DNA from: Candidatus Bathyarchaeota archaeon JdFR-04
Lineage (GTDB): Archaea > Thermoproteota > Bathyarchaeia > Bathyarchaeales > UBA233
Length of the DNA stretch: 15,190 nucleotides
Direction: 5' to 3'
Assembly (NCBI GenBank): GCA_002010925.1
Contig: MTLR01000051.1
Location: forward strand, 1-15,190
The stretch's first letter is position 1, and each line of letters opens with the position of its first letter. Shown piece by piece: positions 1-8,157 of this stretch. The notes under the pieces were generated by a model. It did not search any database and was not told where the DNA came from. It saw nothing but the letters and a program-made list of their open reading frames with translations. The position numbers and the translations under genes were made by a program.

Positions 1-174
1 TGTTTCTATATCGCTGGCATCTCTAAAAATGATCCTACAGTCAAAAAATACATCGAAATAGTAACCGAATTACAGAGACCTAACGGAGGATGGGCGCCAA
101 CAGGAGGAGAAAAATCCGATGTTCCCACAACGATCAACGCATTAAGAGCCCTAAAGCTATACAAAATCTGGTGA
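1..174 (+). CDS. C-terminal end of a prenyltransferase/squalene-oxidase repeat protein (partial)
   Basis: An open frame enters from the left edge and stops with TGA at 172-174, giving the last 57 residues. The stretch LQRPNGGWAP followed by SDVPTTINALRALKLY matches the helical alpha/alpha-barrel repeat (QxxxGGW type) of the prenyltransferase/squalene-oxidase superfamily. In archaea such repeats also occur in secreted surface proteins that are not cyclases, so the catalytic role is unknown. The domain start and any signal peptide lie outside the window. It converges on the minus-strand FxLYD gene, 37 bp away. Confidence 0.65.
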   Translation, partial: CFYIAGISKNDPTVKKYIEIVTELQRPNGGWAPTGGEKSDVPTTINALRALKLYKIW

Positions 175-211
175 ACCCAAATTAGAGATTACATGAAATA
201 CGAACATTTAT

Positions 212-967
212 CTAGAGTTGTCTTTTCAAAATTACCACAAATAAAATTGTTGCCAAAAAAACAAGATAAAGCATAGGTGTTCCGAATTCAGGAATTAACG
301 TATATTCCGATGATTCAGCGGTTAATTGGTAACTCTTAACATAAGGCGTTCTTGAAGGGTACATCAATATTATATCAAAAGAAGCATTTTGATTTGGGTC
401 TAAATCTTTGGGCTCGGCATACGCATACGCACAACCAACAACATTCCCCTGCTGATCATAAAACGTAGCTACAACCCTTATGTTAGTTGCCGTTGTATCC
501 GCTATGTTTTCAATACCACCAGTCACATGTAGAAAACTAGTTTGGTCAATGTAGGAGTTATTCGATAATATTTTCAGTCCAATAGGCTTTCCTGATGGAA
601 ACTCATTAAAGTCAATGTCAAGTGTATAGTGGTCAACCTTACTGGATGCAGCTTTATCCATTAGCACTATCTCAAAAGGAGCTTTTCTTCCCGGGAGTAT
701 GACATCTATTAGCGAATAAGCGAAGTTCTGTGCAAGAACTGTATTGTCAGCATCGTAAAATATTGCTGTTACCTTAACGGAATTAATTGAAACATCACCA
801 GCATTTTTCACTTCTCCAACGACATGAAAATAACCTATGTCATCAATGAAACTTGAATGAGATAAAATAACTGGAAATCCCGCCGCATTCACCGGGGTTG
901 TATTTAGTGCAGCTAAAACAGTTACAATAAACATTAAGATCAGCGTTGTGAACTTAAATTGATCCAT
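212..967 (-). CDS. secreted FxLYD-repeat protein with IPEFG-type C-terminal anchor
   Basis: A 251-residue surface protein. Residues 5-28 form a signal peptide ending at VNAAG. Two tandem domains of about 65 residues follow (about 38-103 and 138-202). Each has the pattern of FxLYD proteins: G-x-(V/I)-x-N, then V-x-A-x-F-Y-D, then a hydrophobic end. The C-terminus has IPEFG at 225-229, a hydrophobic helix (232-247) and a KRQL tail, the tripartite layout of PEFG-CTERM-like archaeosortase substrates; no sortase is in the window. The ATG at 967 is preceded by GGTGA with 6 nt spacing, which supports the start. It lies 63 bp downstream of the transglutaminase gene on the same strand and may be co-transcribed. 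The FxLYD module is probably a binding domain; the ligand is unknown. Confidence 0.75.
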   Translation of the reverse strand: MDQFKFTTLILMFIVTVLAALNTTPVNAAGFPVILSHSSFIDDIGYFHVVGEVKNAGDVSINSVKVTAIFYDADNTVLAQNFAYSLIDVILPGRKAPFEIVLMDKAASSKVDHYTLDIDFNEFPSGKPIGLKILSNNSYIDQTSFLHVTGGIENIADTTATNIRVVATFYDQQGNVVGCAYAYAEPKDLDPNQNASFDIILMYPSRTPYVKSYQLTAESSEYTLIPEFGTPMLYLVFLATILFVVILKRQL

Positions 968-1030
968 GATTCTTCACCGAAATCTTACGGTCGCTATTAA
1001 TAACACTTTTCAATCCTCCAGTTTTGTTGT

Positions 1031-2566
1031 TTATCCGTTTCTTCTTCTGATGATCCATATTGTTGCGATACATAATAAAAGCGGACCTATGAATACGTGG
1101 ATTGTAGGCGCTTGTTCCGCTGTCGTTTTGGCATAATATATGTTCATTAACGCCTCAGAATATTGTCCTCTCGAAAGAAATTCCTCAGCTTTTGCAATGT
1201 AATTTTCGCCACTCAAGGCTCCCAAAATGCGTAGTTCTCCCCATGCCTTTTTTACCGCGTTTTTTCCATCAGAAATTACAATATCAAGGATTATATTCAA
1301 TGTTTTTACCGCGTTTTCTGCAGCCTTTTCTGCATATCCGCTTGCAATTGCCGGGTTTACCAGGATTTCTTTAGTAGCATTATGAAGCAGTTCATATGTT
1401 TCTGCAAGAGCTGGATAAACACTAGTAATATTAAACGCATATTTTTTATACGCTTGATATGCTATTCTCCTTACAGTATTAGTCAAATTATTTGCCTCAT
1501 AAATATCTCCTATGGCTTTTTCCTTGAAAGGCATGTAAGCCAATGGATTTACCAATAATTGAGCAGTATAATTTATCGAGTTCGGCGGTTGAGTTTTGAT
1601 TGTAAGTAGCGAACGGTACGGCGGGTCCATTATAGGTCCCTTTATAAATGGAAGATAATGCGCCCATGTAATTGCAAAGTGGTCCCAAGGATCACCTGTG
1701 CCGAAAGTCGGATCAGCTGGAACCCAGCCAAATTCTCCAACATAAAACTCAGCCCAAAGATGCGGCGAGTCAACCCAGATACGCGTCGCGTTTACGATTC
1801 CACCTTGAGATAAACCCCTAGAAACATGTCCAATCACCGTTCGAGCAGGTATACCCAAGGCTCTCATCAAAGCGACAAACAACGTCCCATATTCCGTGCA
1901 ATCACCGCGACCGTTAATGAACGCCCATAAGGCTCCATGAGCTTCAGGCTGCACTTCATACTTCAAGTAAGAAATTACAAAATCATAAATGCGCTCCGCA
2001 ATTCTAAAGGGATTTCTCAGATCCCCAGCCAATGCTACAGCTTTGTTAACAATTAAAGGATCGTTTGATTCAATGAATTTTTCTGGCAGTGTGAAATTTC
2101 GCAATTCTTCCGGGTAACTTAAAGTACGAACCCGCTTATGGATATAATATTCAAGCTTATACTTCAATGAGTAGAATGTAACGTTTATTTGAACAGACTT
2201 TCTAGGCTCTAATTCTAACATAGTATAAACATACTCGTTTCCTCTAGCAGAATAGTTTTTGAACTGACCATTGAAATTTCCTTTTACTTCCTTTAACTCG
2301 ACATATACATCAGGCGGCCATGTTTTTGGAATGGCAAAATCGATTCTGATCCAAGCCGTATGATTTTGGATATTTTTAACATTAATTGTATAAACCATCT
2401 CGTTAACTCTTGGAGCTGTCAATTTAAAACGAGGAGTTGGCGGTGATCGTAAAGAAGTATCCTGTGCCAAAGAAAGATTTGAAGAGGAAAATACTACCAG
2501 AAAAACAATTAAAATCGAAAGAAAAGATAAAAATCCCTTAAATTTCATTTCCAATCCACTCTTCAC
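1031..2566 (-). CDS. secreted, membrane-anchored transglutaminase-like protein
   Basis: A 511-residue protein with a signal peptide (hydrophobic about 11-27, cut near LSLAQ). An extracytoplasmic beta-rich domain (about 45-140) is followed by a transglutaminase-like core (about 165-300), a helical region (350-485) and a C-terminal TM helix (about 489-505) ending in RRRNG. The core keeps a full catalytic triad: Cys223 in GRGDCTEYG, His269 in SPHLWAEFY and Asp285 in WVPADPTFG. It is therefore probably an active thiol enzyme (peptidase, or amide-forming or amide-cleaving enzyme) on the outer face, not one of the degenerate copies. The GTG at 2566 directly follows the stop codon of the ATP-grasp gene, which suggests translational coupling. 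An in-frame ATG at 2548, seven codons in, is an equally good start and gives a cleaner signal peptide. Confidence 0.8.
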   Translation of the reverse strand: MKSGLEMKFKGFLSFLSILIVFLVVFSSSNLSLAQDTSLRSPPTPRFKLTAPRVNEMVYTINVKNIQNHTAWIRIDFAIPKTWPPDVYVELKEVKGNFNGQFKNYSARGNEYVYTMLELEPRKSVQINVTFYSLKYKLEYYIHKRVRTLSYPEELRNFTLPEKFIESNDPLIVNKAVALAGDLRNPFRIAERIYDFVISYLKYEVQPEAHGALWAFINGRGDCTEYGTLFVALMRALGIPARTVIGHVSRGLSQGGIVNATRIWVDSPHLWAEFYVGEFGWVPADPTFGTGDPWDHFAITWAHYLPFIKGPIMDPPYRSLLTIKTQPPNSINYTAQLLVNPLAYMPFKEKAIGDIYEANNLTNTVRRIAYQAYKKYAFNITSVYPALAETYELLHNATKEILVNPAIASGYAEKAAENAVKTLNIILDIVISDGKNAVKKAWGELRILGALSGENYIAKAEEFLSRGQYSEALMNIYYAKTTAEQAPTIHVFIGPLLLCIATIWIIRRRNG

Positions 2567-4216
2567 TCATTTTTCCCAATTATTTTCTTCAAGAGAAAGG
2601 CCCAATCTTATTCCGTCCTCAACAGAAATATCATCATTATTCTTCAAAATCTCCTCAACAGCTCTAATTCTTTTTAATAAAGGCTCCCTGTTAGCATTTT
2701 GAATCTCCATTCCAGGACGTTTGTTAATCTCCATTACAACAGGTCCTTTTTCTCTATCGATCGTAATATCAACTCCTACGTATCCTAAGCCACTAACCCT
2801 CTGTGATTTCACTGCTAACTTCAAAATTTGGCTCCAGAAAGGAATTTTGCAACCCACAATCTTAACGTGAGTATCTGGATGATAAATAATTGGTTTTTTC
2901 TCGTAGGCGACAACAGCATTTTTAATTTTTCCGGTTGTAAGATCTATCCCGGCTCCAATGGCGCCTTGGTGGAGATTCGCTTTTCCCTCTGATTTCTTCG
3001 TTGGTAAACGAATCATGCCCATAATTGGAATACCTTTAAAAACTATTAATCTGATGTCAGGCAATCCTGAGTAGGCAAGCTTTTCTAAAACTGGATGCGG
3101 ATATAATATCTCTTCTAGGTACGCTTGGTCAGGATCCCAGCCTCTTGAATATTCGCCATCCAGTATTTGTTCAATATGTGACCTAATATCCCTATAACTT
3201 AATTCTTTTCCATCACTCTCTAAGAAGGAGCCATTTTTCTTATTTACGATCATGATGCCAGAACCGCCTGAACTATTGTTAGGCTTAATTACAAACCCGG
3301 TCTCAGAAGGAATTTTGGACAGTATATTTTCAAGATTTTTTAGGTCCCTATACCCATCAAAAACGGCTATTGTTCTTGGTACAGGTATTCCTACAGCATT
3401 AAGCAAGTTCTTTGATTCCAATTTTAATGTTTTATTATACTTCTCCCTAGGGTTGTACTTCTCAATTATCTCTCTATTCCGCACATTCATGGTCAGTACA
3501 AAAGGCCATCTGCCACTCCTTCCAATTTCCTTAAACCTAAAAAACTCTGATAATCGAATTCGGACGCATGAACCAAAAAGCAAATTTATTGCCACTGGAA
3601 CTATCCAAGTTTCTGGAGTATGAATGAAATAATCCGTAATTCTTCTATCACTGATCAAGTAGAAGGTCACAAAAATTGCGATGAAAGTGTAAGTCAGCCT
3701 CGTTAGAGCTATTTTCCAACCGTTTTCTTTACGATGCCTCGAGAATCGTTCAACAATCCAGGAGCTAATTAGGATAGGCAGAAAACTAGCATATGTGAGG
3801 GGGTCATTTCCCAGCCTAAAACCCACATATTTTATGATCCCCATAGTTGAGGCTACCGTTATCACGACTATCGCCATTCTATGGGTCATTTGAACCCTAA
3901 GTGGCTCTAAAAGTAGACGTACAACAAGCCCAACTAATAAGATTATTAAAAGAATTATTAAACCGACAACAGCGTCACCAATTCTCGTTAACCCGAGACT
4001 TACTATAGCAGGTCCGAATACCCCATAGGTAGTTAACCCGAGAAGATTTCGTAAAAGGGCTATTATCGTCACGGCAAGTATCAAATAAAATATTATCGTC
4101 ATGTCTTCAACAATGGGTATTACCTCAGGAAACAATAACCTAGCCACTAAAGATATCAAACAGGTAACTGTTAGGATAATCGACGAAGCGAGGGTTGAAA
4201 CGTCAACGCTTTTCAA
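2567..4216 (-). CDS. 7TM domain fused to an ATP-grasp ligase (alpha-L-glutamate-ligase-like)
   Basis: A 549-residue membrane protein. The N-terminal half (about 10-220) has six to seven hydrophobic helices. Its segment LRNLLGLTTYGVFGPAIVSL (55-74) resembles the 7TM domain usually found fused to an inactive transglutaminase. The C-terminal half (about 235-525) is a cytosolic ATP-grasp domain related to the alpha-L-glutamate-ligase-like group. It has KPNNSSGGSG (311-320, nucleotide-binding loop), DIRL (387-390), NLHQGAIGAGID (414-425) and MEINKRPGMEIQNAN (495-509, metal-binding Glu and Asn). Enzymes of this type join a carboxylate to an amine using ATP; the substrate here is unknown. The start is TTG at 4216, supported by GGGTG five nt upstream. 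Its stop abuts the start of the secreted transglutaminase gene. The fusion and pairing suggest a membrane-linked amide-bond system. Confidence 0.8.
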   Translation of the reverse strand: MKSVDVSTLASSIILTVTCLISLVARLLFPEVIPIVEDMTIIFYLILAVTIIALLRNLLGLTTYGVFGPAIVSLGLTRIGDAVVGLIILLIILLVGLVVRLLLEPLRVQMTHRMAIVVITVASTMGIIKYVGFRLGNDPLTYASFLPILISSWIVERFSRHRKENGWKIALTRLTYTFIAIFVTFYLISDRRITDYFIHTPETWIVPVAINLLFGSCVRIRLSEFFRFKEIGRSGRWPFVLTMNVRNREIIEKYNPREKYNKTLKLESKNLLNAVGIPVPRTIAVFDGYRDLKNLENILSKIPSETGFVIKPNNSSGGSGIMIVNKKNGSFLESDGKELSYRDIRSHIEQILDGEYSRGWDPDQAYLEEILYPHPVLEKLAYSGLPDIRLIVFKGIPIMGMIRLPTKKSEGKANLHQGAIGAGIDLTTGKIKNAVVAYEKKPIIYHPDTHVKIVGCKIPFWSQILKLAVKSQRVSGLGYVGVDITIDREKGPVVMEINKRPGMEIQNANREPLLKRIRAVEEILKNNDDISVEDGIRLGLSLEENNWEK

Positions 4217-4313
4217 GTTTACACCCAGAAAAATTAAGAGATAAGCGTTTTTTAAGGTTCTGAATTAGGATTAAGAATAATGCATAAATTTTCCTCTACG
4301 TCTTATATAATAG
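4217..4313. promoter_or_regulatory. divergent promoter region between the ATP-grasp and beta-helix genes
   Basis: This 97-bp gap separates two divergent genes. A perfect TTATATAA lies at 4303-4310 and suits a TATA box for the minus-strand set, giving a leader of about 60 nt that includes the GGGTG site. For the plus-strand gene the best TATA-like stretch is ATAAATTT at 4284-4291. That would put transcription start within a few nt of the ATG at 4314, so the mRNA may be leaderless, in line with the lack of a ribosome binding site there. These assignments rest on spacing only. Confidence 0.35.
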
Positions 4314-6872
4314 ATGACGATGAAGAAACCCAAAGTTATAAGCGGAGTCATAGCTTTACTCCTTTTGAGCTTTCTTCTCTACGCAACGCCTACAGTTAAA
4401 GCATCTGTTATACAAGTGCCTGAGGATGTTCCCACCATACAGTTGGCCATAAACATGGCTTACCCAGGCGATACCATACTAGTTTCAGCAGGAACCTATT
4501 ATGAACATATTGTTGTAAACAAAAGTGTCACGCTTACAGGCGAAGATCCCAGCAATACCATCATTGATGGCAGCGGAGTAGGATACGTTGTTTATGTAAA
4601 AGCAGACAATGTCGTAGTGAGCGGCTTCACCATTCAAAATGGCGAACGCGGAGTATGTATAAGATACTCGACAGGCGTAATTATCCGTTATAACACTCTA
4701 TCCAACAATCTAGTTGGAGTATACCTTTCCGGAGGATCCAGCAATAGTCAGATAATTAATAACACGATAATTTCAAACGATAATTATGGCATTAGAGTTT
4801 ATGCCTCAAACAGCAATTTAATCGAAGGAAACACTATTGCCTACAACTATAAAGGCTTGTCCCTTTCCTCATACACAAGAAACAACATCGTCAACCAAAA
4901 CACTATTATTTATAATACATACGGCATCAGAATGTATAACACGTTCAATAATACCATAGATGACAATACAATCTCCTATAATAAATATGGTTTATATGCA
5001 TCATCCAATTCTACCCAAAATGCCCTTACTAACAACGTTATATCAGCAAATACCTATGGAATCCGGTTTTGGCATTCTGGAAATAACCTCTTTAGGTTTA
5101 ATACTCTCTCGAATAATCAATATGGATTCTGGGTCTACGGAAATCTTCCATCCCATTATGTCCTCGACATCGACACAACCAACACTGTTAATGGAAAACC
5201 CATCTATTACTTAGTAAATGAGGTAAACTTACAAATTCCTTCTGAAGTAGGCTACGTAGCTATAATTAACTCATCCTCAATAACCGCTAAAGATCTATTT
5301 TTAAGCAATAACTATCATGGAATCCTAATTGCTTACTCGAAAAACTGCTTAATTGAAAATGTAACTCTATCATATAACGTATATGGGATAAAACTGTATC
5401 GATCAAACATGACCATAATCAGGTCAACTAAGATTTCCTCAAATACTGACTTCGGAATTAGAATCTACAAGTCATATGATAACATCTTAACAAATAACAA
5501 CGTAAGTAACAACTTACGATATGGTATCTATTTGTACTTCAGTGGAAATAATACCTTAACAAGCAACATCATTGATGGTAATAAATACAATTTTGGGGTA
5601 GATGGGAAAACTCTCACTGACTTCATTCATGATATAGATACAACAAATACCGTTAACGGGAAGCCGATTTATTACTGGGTAACTGTAAATAACCGTCAAG
5701 TCCCCTTTGACGCTGGCTACTTCGCCGCAGTAAACTGTACAAATATCACCGCTAAAGATCTAAACTTTTCAAACAATGAACACGGGATTTTACTTGCGTA
5801 CACTAATAATTCGCTAGTAGAAAATATACGGGCACTTTTCAACCAGATAGGTATTGAAACAATCTACTCAGAAAGAAATATCATCAGAGGAAACGATGTT
5901 CTCTCAAGTATATGGTATGGAATTTACATTTACTCATCAGTAAACAATACGCTTACCAACAATAATATGTATAACAACACTTACAACTTTGGTGTTTATG
6001 GCACCACTCTCAGACATTACTTACATAATGTCGATCAGACAAATTTAGTTGATAACAAACCGATCTATTATTGGATTAACGAAAAAGATCGGCAAGTCCC
6101 CTTTGACGCTGGCTACTTCGCCGCAGTTAATTCTTCCCGGATATACATAACTGGACTTAATTTAACTCATAATTATCAAGGAATTCTATTGGCTTATACC
6201 GCCGACTCAGTAATCAAAAACGTGAATTTAACGAGAAATCGGTTTGGTATCTACTTGGATTATTCTAATAACAACATCATAAGATTTGATACAATCCTCA
6301 AAAATGGCTACAGAGGCATTTACCTCTATAACTCAAATAGCAACGTCATCGAAGGGAACATAATATCCTACAACGAGGTAGGAATTAAAATTCACTGGCA
6401 ATCCCAAGGAAACAATGTAATTGGCAACAATGTTTCAAGTAATGATATAGGTATTTGGTTTGACTCATCAAGCGGAAACGGAATTTACTACAATAATTTC
6501 ATTTACAACAATAAACAGGCGATACAAGATCTGTCAAGCACAAACCAATGGGACGATGGAAATGGATACGGAAACTATTGGAGCGATTACTCAGGCGAAG
6601 ACTTAGACGGGAATGGTATAGGCAATACGGATCTTCCCCATTTAGGTTTAGATTACTATCCCCTAATGGCTTATCACCTAATACCTCCACCCTACGACAT
6701 CAATAGAGACGGCAAGGTAGACATATTGGATATAGCTACGGTGGCAATAGCCTTTGGGTCCTATCCAGGTTATACTAACTGGAATCCAATTGCAGACCTA
6801 AGTAACGACGGCAAGGTTAATATACTGGATATAGCAATGGTGGCTGTACATTACGGCGAATATTTCTGGTAA
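4314..6872 (+). CDS. secreted NosD-like right-handed beta-helix protein with C-terminal dockerin
   Basis: An 852-residue protein with a signal peptide (hydrophobic about 11-27, cut near TVKAS). Next comes the NosD-type opening (VPTIQLAINMAYPGDTILV, then GTYYEHIVVNKSVTLTGED) and a long series of 22-24-residue beta-helix rungs of the type N-x-I-x-x-N-x-I-x-x-N-x-x-G-I. Three homologous inserts start at residues 287, 442 and 574 (DTTN or DQTN, then GKPIYY or NKPIYY, then GY-(V/F)-A). Residues 795-852 form a two-loop dockerin with calcium-binding patterns DINRDGKVDILD and DLSNDGKVNILD. No C-terminal TM segment follows. The protein is probably exported and held by a cohesin-bearing partner, none of which is in the window. 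Beta-helix proteins of this type bind or cleave polysaccharide; catalysis is not shown. The reading strand is very Asn- and A/C-rich. Confidence 0.8.
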   Translation: MTMKKPKVISGVIALLLLSFLLYATPTVKASVIQVPEDVPTIQLAINMAYPGDTILVSAGTYYEHIVVNKSVTLTGEDPSNTIIDGSGVGYVVYVKADNVVVSGFTIQNGERGVCIRYSTGVIIRYNTLSNNLVGVYLSGGSSNSQIINNTIISNDNYGIRVYASNSNLIEGNTIAYNYKGLSLSSYTRNNIVNQNTIIYNTYGIRMYNTFNNTIDDNTISYNKYGLYASSNSTQNALTNNVISANTYGIRFWHSGNNLFRFNTLSNNQYGFWVYGNLPSHYVLDIDTTNTVNGKPIYYLVNEVNLQIPSEVGYVAIINSSSITAKDLFLSNNYHGILIAYSKNCLIENVTLSYNVYGIKLYRSNMTIIRSTKISSNTDFGIRIYKSYDNILTNNNVSNNLRYGIYLYFSGNNTLTSNIIDGNKYNFGVDGKTLTDFIHDIDTTNTVNGKPIYYWVTVNNRQVPFDAGYFAAVNCTNITAKDLNFSNNEHGILLAYTNNSLVENIRALFNQIGIETIYSERNIIRGNDVLSSIWYGIYIYSSVNNTLTNNNMYNNTYNFGVYGTTLRHYLHNVDQTNLVDNKPIYYWINEKDRQVPFDAGYFAAVNSSRIYITGLNLTHNYQGILLAYTADSVIKNVNLTRNRFGIYLDYSNNNIIRFDTILKNGYRGIYLYNSNSNVIEGNIISYNEVGIKIHWQSQGNNVIGNNVSSNDIGIWFDSSSGNGIYYNNFIYNNKQAIQDLSSTNQWDDGNGYGNYWSDYSGEDLDGNGIGNTDLPHLGLDYYPLMAYHLIPPPYDINRDGKVDILDIATVAIAFGSYPGYTNWNPIADLSNDGKVNILDIAMVAVHYGEYFW
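5697..5731 (+). repeat. 35-bp exact direct repeat inside the beta-helix gene, copy 1
   Basis: This stretch is identical to 6093-6127, 396 bp (132 codons) downstream in the same frame. It encodes most of QVPFDAGYFAAV in the second insert. The flanking DNA of the two inserts has diverged, so exact identity points to recent duplication or gene conversion. Confidence 0.9.
6093..6127 (+). repeat. 35-bp exact direct repeat inside the beta-helix gene, copy 2
   Basis: Second copy of the repeat at 5697-5731, in the third insert of the beta-helix protein. The first insert (from 5172) has only a diverged version at this point (QIPSEVGYVAII). Confidence 0.9.
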
Positions 6873-7031
6873 AATTATTGTAGCTAAAAAGCCCTAGTCG
6901 CTTTGGCTCTCTGACAAAAACCATTATCACAGAAACAGCAAAACCTTTTACTCACCACCATGCTCTAATCTAACCTTCATCAAATACTTTAATAACCTTT
7001 TAAACAAAAATGGGAGAAGGTGAAACCTCAA

Positions 7032-7577
7032 ATGGTAAGAGATATGACTGAAACAAACCTTCGGAACGCATATGCTGGCGAAAGCCAAGCCCACATGAGA
7101 TACGCAATATTCTCAGAAAGAGCGGAAAAAGAAGGCTATCACAACGTAGCTAGACTTTTCAAGGCCATATCATACGCTGAAAGAGTTCATGCTAGAAATC
7201 ACTACGAAAACATAATAACCAAGGGAGCCGCCTTTACGTTCTCTGGCGCTATTTTCGGCACTCGCTCTATATCTGAAGACCTGCAAGCTGGAATCGACGG
7301 CGAAACCTTCGAAGTCAACGAGATGTACCCAACCTACAAAAACGTTGCGCAAACACAAGGCGAACGAGCAGCCGAAACTAGCTTCACATGGGCATTAGAG
7401 GCCGAAAAAATTCACGCTGGTCTATTTCAAAAGGCAAAACAAGCAGTAGACCAAAGGAAAGACGTTGATTTAGGCCCAATCCAAGTATGCAACGTTTGTG
7501 GATACACGGTGGAAGGCGAAACTCCAGAAAAATGTCCCATATGTGGTGCTTTAAAGGAAAAGTTTCGAACCTTCTAA
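7032..7577 (+). CDS. rbr: rubrerythrin
   Basis: A 181-residue cytosolic peroxide-scavenging protein that reduces hydrogen peroxide to water with electrons passed through a rubredoxin domain. The four-helix diiron domain keeps the expected ligands: Glu17, Glu50 and His53 (AERVH), Glu94 and Glu97 (EVNEMYP), Glu125 and His128 (AEKIH). The C-terminal rubredoxin domain has Cys153 and Cys156 (CNVCGY) with Cys168 and Cys171 (CPICGA). The ATG at 7032 is preferred because GGTGA lies 8 nt upstream and the usual MTExNLRNAYAGESQAHMRY start follows. An in-frame GTG at 7020 lies inside that binding site. It is expressed alone; a T-rich run follows the stop. With the nearby ferredoxin and ferritin-like genes it suggests an anaerobe coping with oxygen. 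Confidence 0.95.
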   Translation: MVRDMTETNLRNAYAGESQAHMRYAIFSERAEKEGYHNVARLFKAISYAERVHARNHYENIITKGAAFTFSGAIFGTRSISEDLQAGIDGETFEVNEMYPTYKNVAQTQGERAAETSFTWALEAEKIHAGLFQKAKQAVDQRKDVDLGPIQVCNVCGYTVEGETPEKCPICGALKEKFRTF

Positions 7578-7606
7578 GATTTTCCCTGCTAAATAAGAAA
7601 GGACTC

Positions 7607-7642
7607 TTCAATTCTCTTCCTTTTTATTTTGCCATTTTTTAG
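7607..7642 (+). terminator. T-rich terminator candidate after rubrerythrin
   Basis: About 30 nt after the rubrerythrin stop the plus strand has several T runs (CTTTTTATTTTG, then CATTTTTTAG) without a clear hairpin. This is the usual look of archaeal U-tract termination. The rest of the 228-bp gap to 7806 shows no gene or repeat. Confidence 0.4.
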
Positions 7643-7805
7643 ATGACTAATTTTTGAAAAATCTCCTACTTGATCTGCGAATTCTTCAATCGCGAACGGG
7701 AAAGAGTAATCCTTTTTTTCTTTAAGTGGAAATGTTCTGAGTGCCCTCAAGTTATCAGCTGTTTTAAGGACCTAAAATTACGGTATTTTGCCCAATCTTC
7801 GTTTG

Positions 7806-7997
7806 TTACTCTGCTGGAGCATAATAGCATCTTTTAGGGGACGTTACTCTTCCCTGTTTCCTTAAACTCTTTATGATCTTGGAAACTTCGTCTTTAGGTA
7901 ATTTTGCAATCTCTGCGACTTCGCCAGGTCTAACAGGCCTTCCAGCTTTTTTCATGGCTTTCAACACAATTTTCTCTTTATTTTCCATCTCTACCAC
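7806..7997 (-). CDS. small winged-helix DNA-binding protein
   Basis: A 63-residue single-domain protein. KIVLKAMKKAGRPVRPGEVA, then EVSKIIKSLRKQGRVTSP and a closing CYYAPAE read as a helix-turn-helix plus wing: helix 1, recognition helix (PKDEVSKIIKSLRKQG) and a basic beta-wing. It is probably a transcription regulator or a small DNA-binding protein; targets are unknown. The GTG at 7997 and the ATG at 7988 are both possible starts and neither has a strong binding site. It is divergent from the ferredoxin gene across a 160-bp gap and could regulate it, but no shared operator was recognised. Confidence 0.65.
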   Translation of the reverse strand: MVEMENKEKIVLKAMKKAGRPVRPGEVAEIAKLPKDEVSKIIKSLRKQGRVTSPKRCYYAPAE

Positions 7998-8104
7998 AAC
8001 CCCAATAGCTGAAGCTGAACTTTCAGATTTATGCCTTATTATTTTTTGGGAACTCTAAACCTTTAATGGGAAACAGTGAATTTAAGCACTTAAAGACATC
8101 AGAA

Positions 8105-8114
8105 TTAAAATATA
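8105..8114 (+). promoter_or_regulatory. TATA-like element for the ferredoxin gene
   Basis: TTAAAATATA lies about 25 bp upstream of a plausible start site near 8136 and 44-53 bp before the ferredoxin ATG. That leaves room for a short leader holding the GAGGTGA binding site at 8143-8149. Assigned by sequence and spacing alone. Confidence 0.4.
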
Positions 8115-8157
8115 CCTGATGCGTAAGAATAAGGATTAAGTTGAGGTGAAGTTTGAA

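Noticed and set aside
3252..3623. Plus-strand open frame of 123 codons
   Set aside because: It lies wholly within the ATP-grasp gene on the other strand, whose motifs are intact, and it has no binding site or domain.
4303..4310. TTATATAA as the TATA box of the beta-helix gene
   Set aside because: It is only 4 bp from the ATG, too close for plus-strand use; it suits the divergent minus-strand set better.
7020..7031. GTG start for rubrerythrin
   Set aside because: The GTG is part of the GGTGA binding site that serves the ATG at 7032, and family members begin at that ATG.
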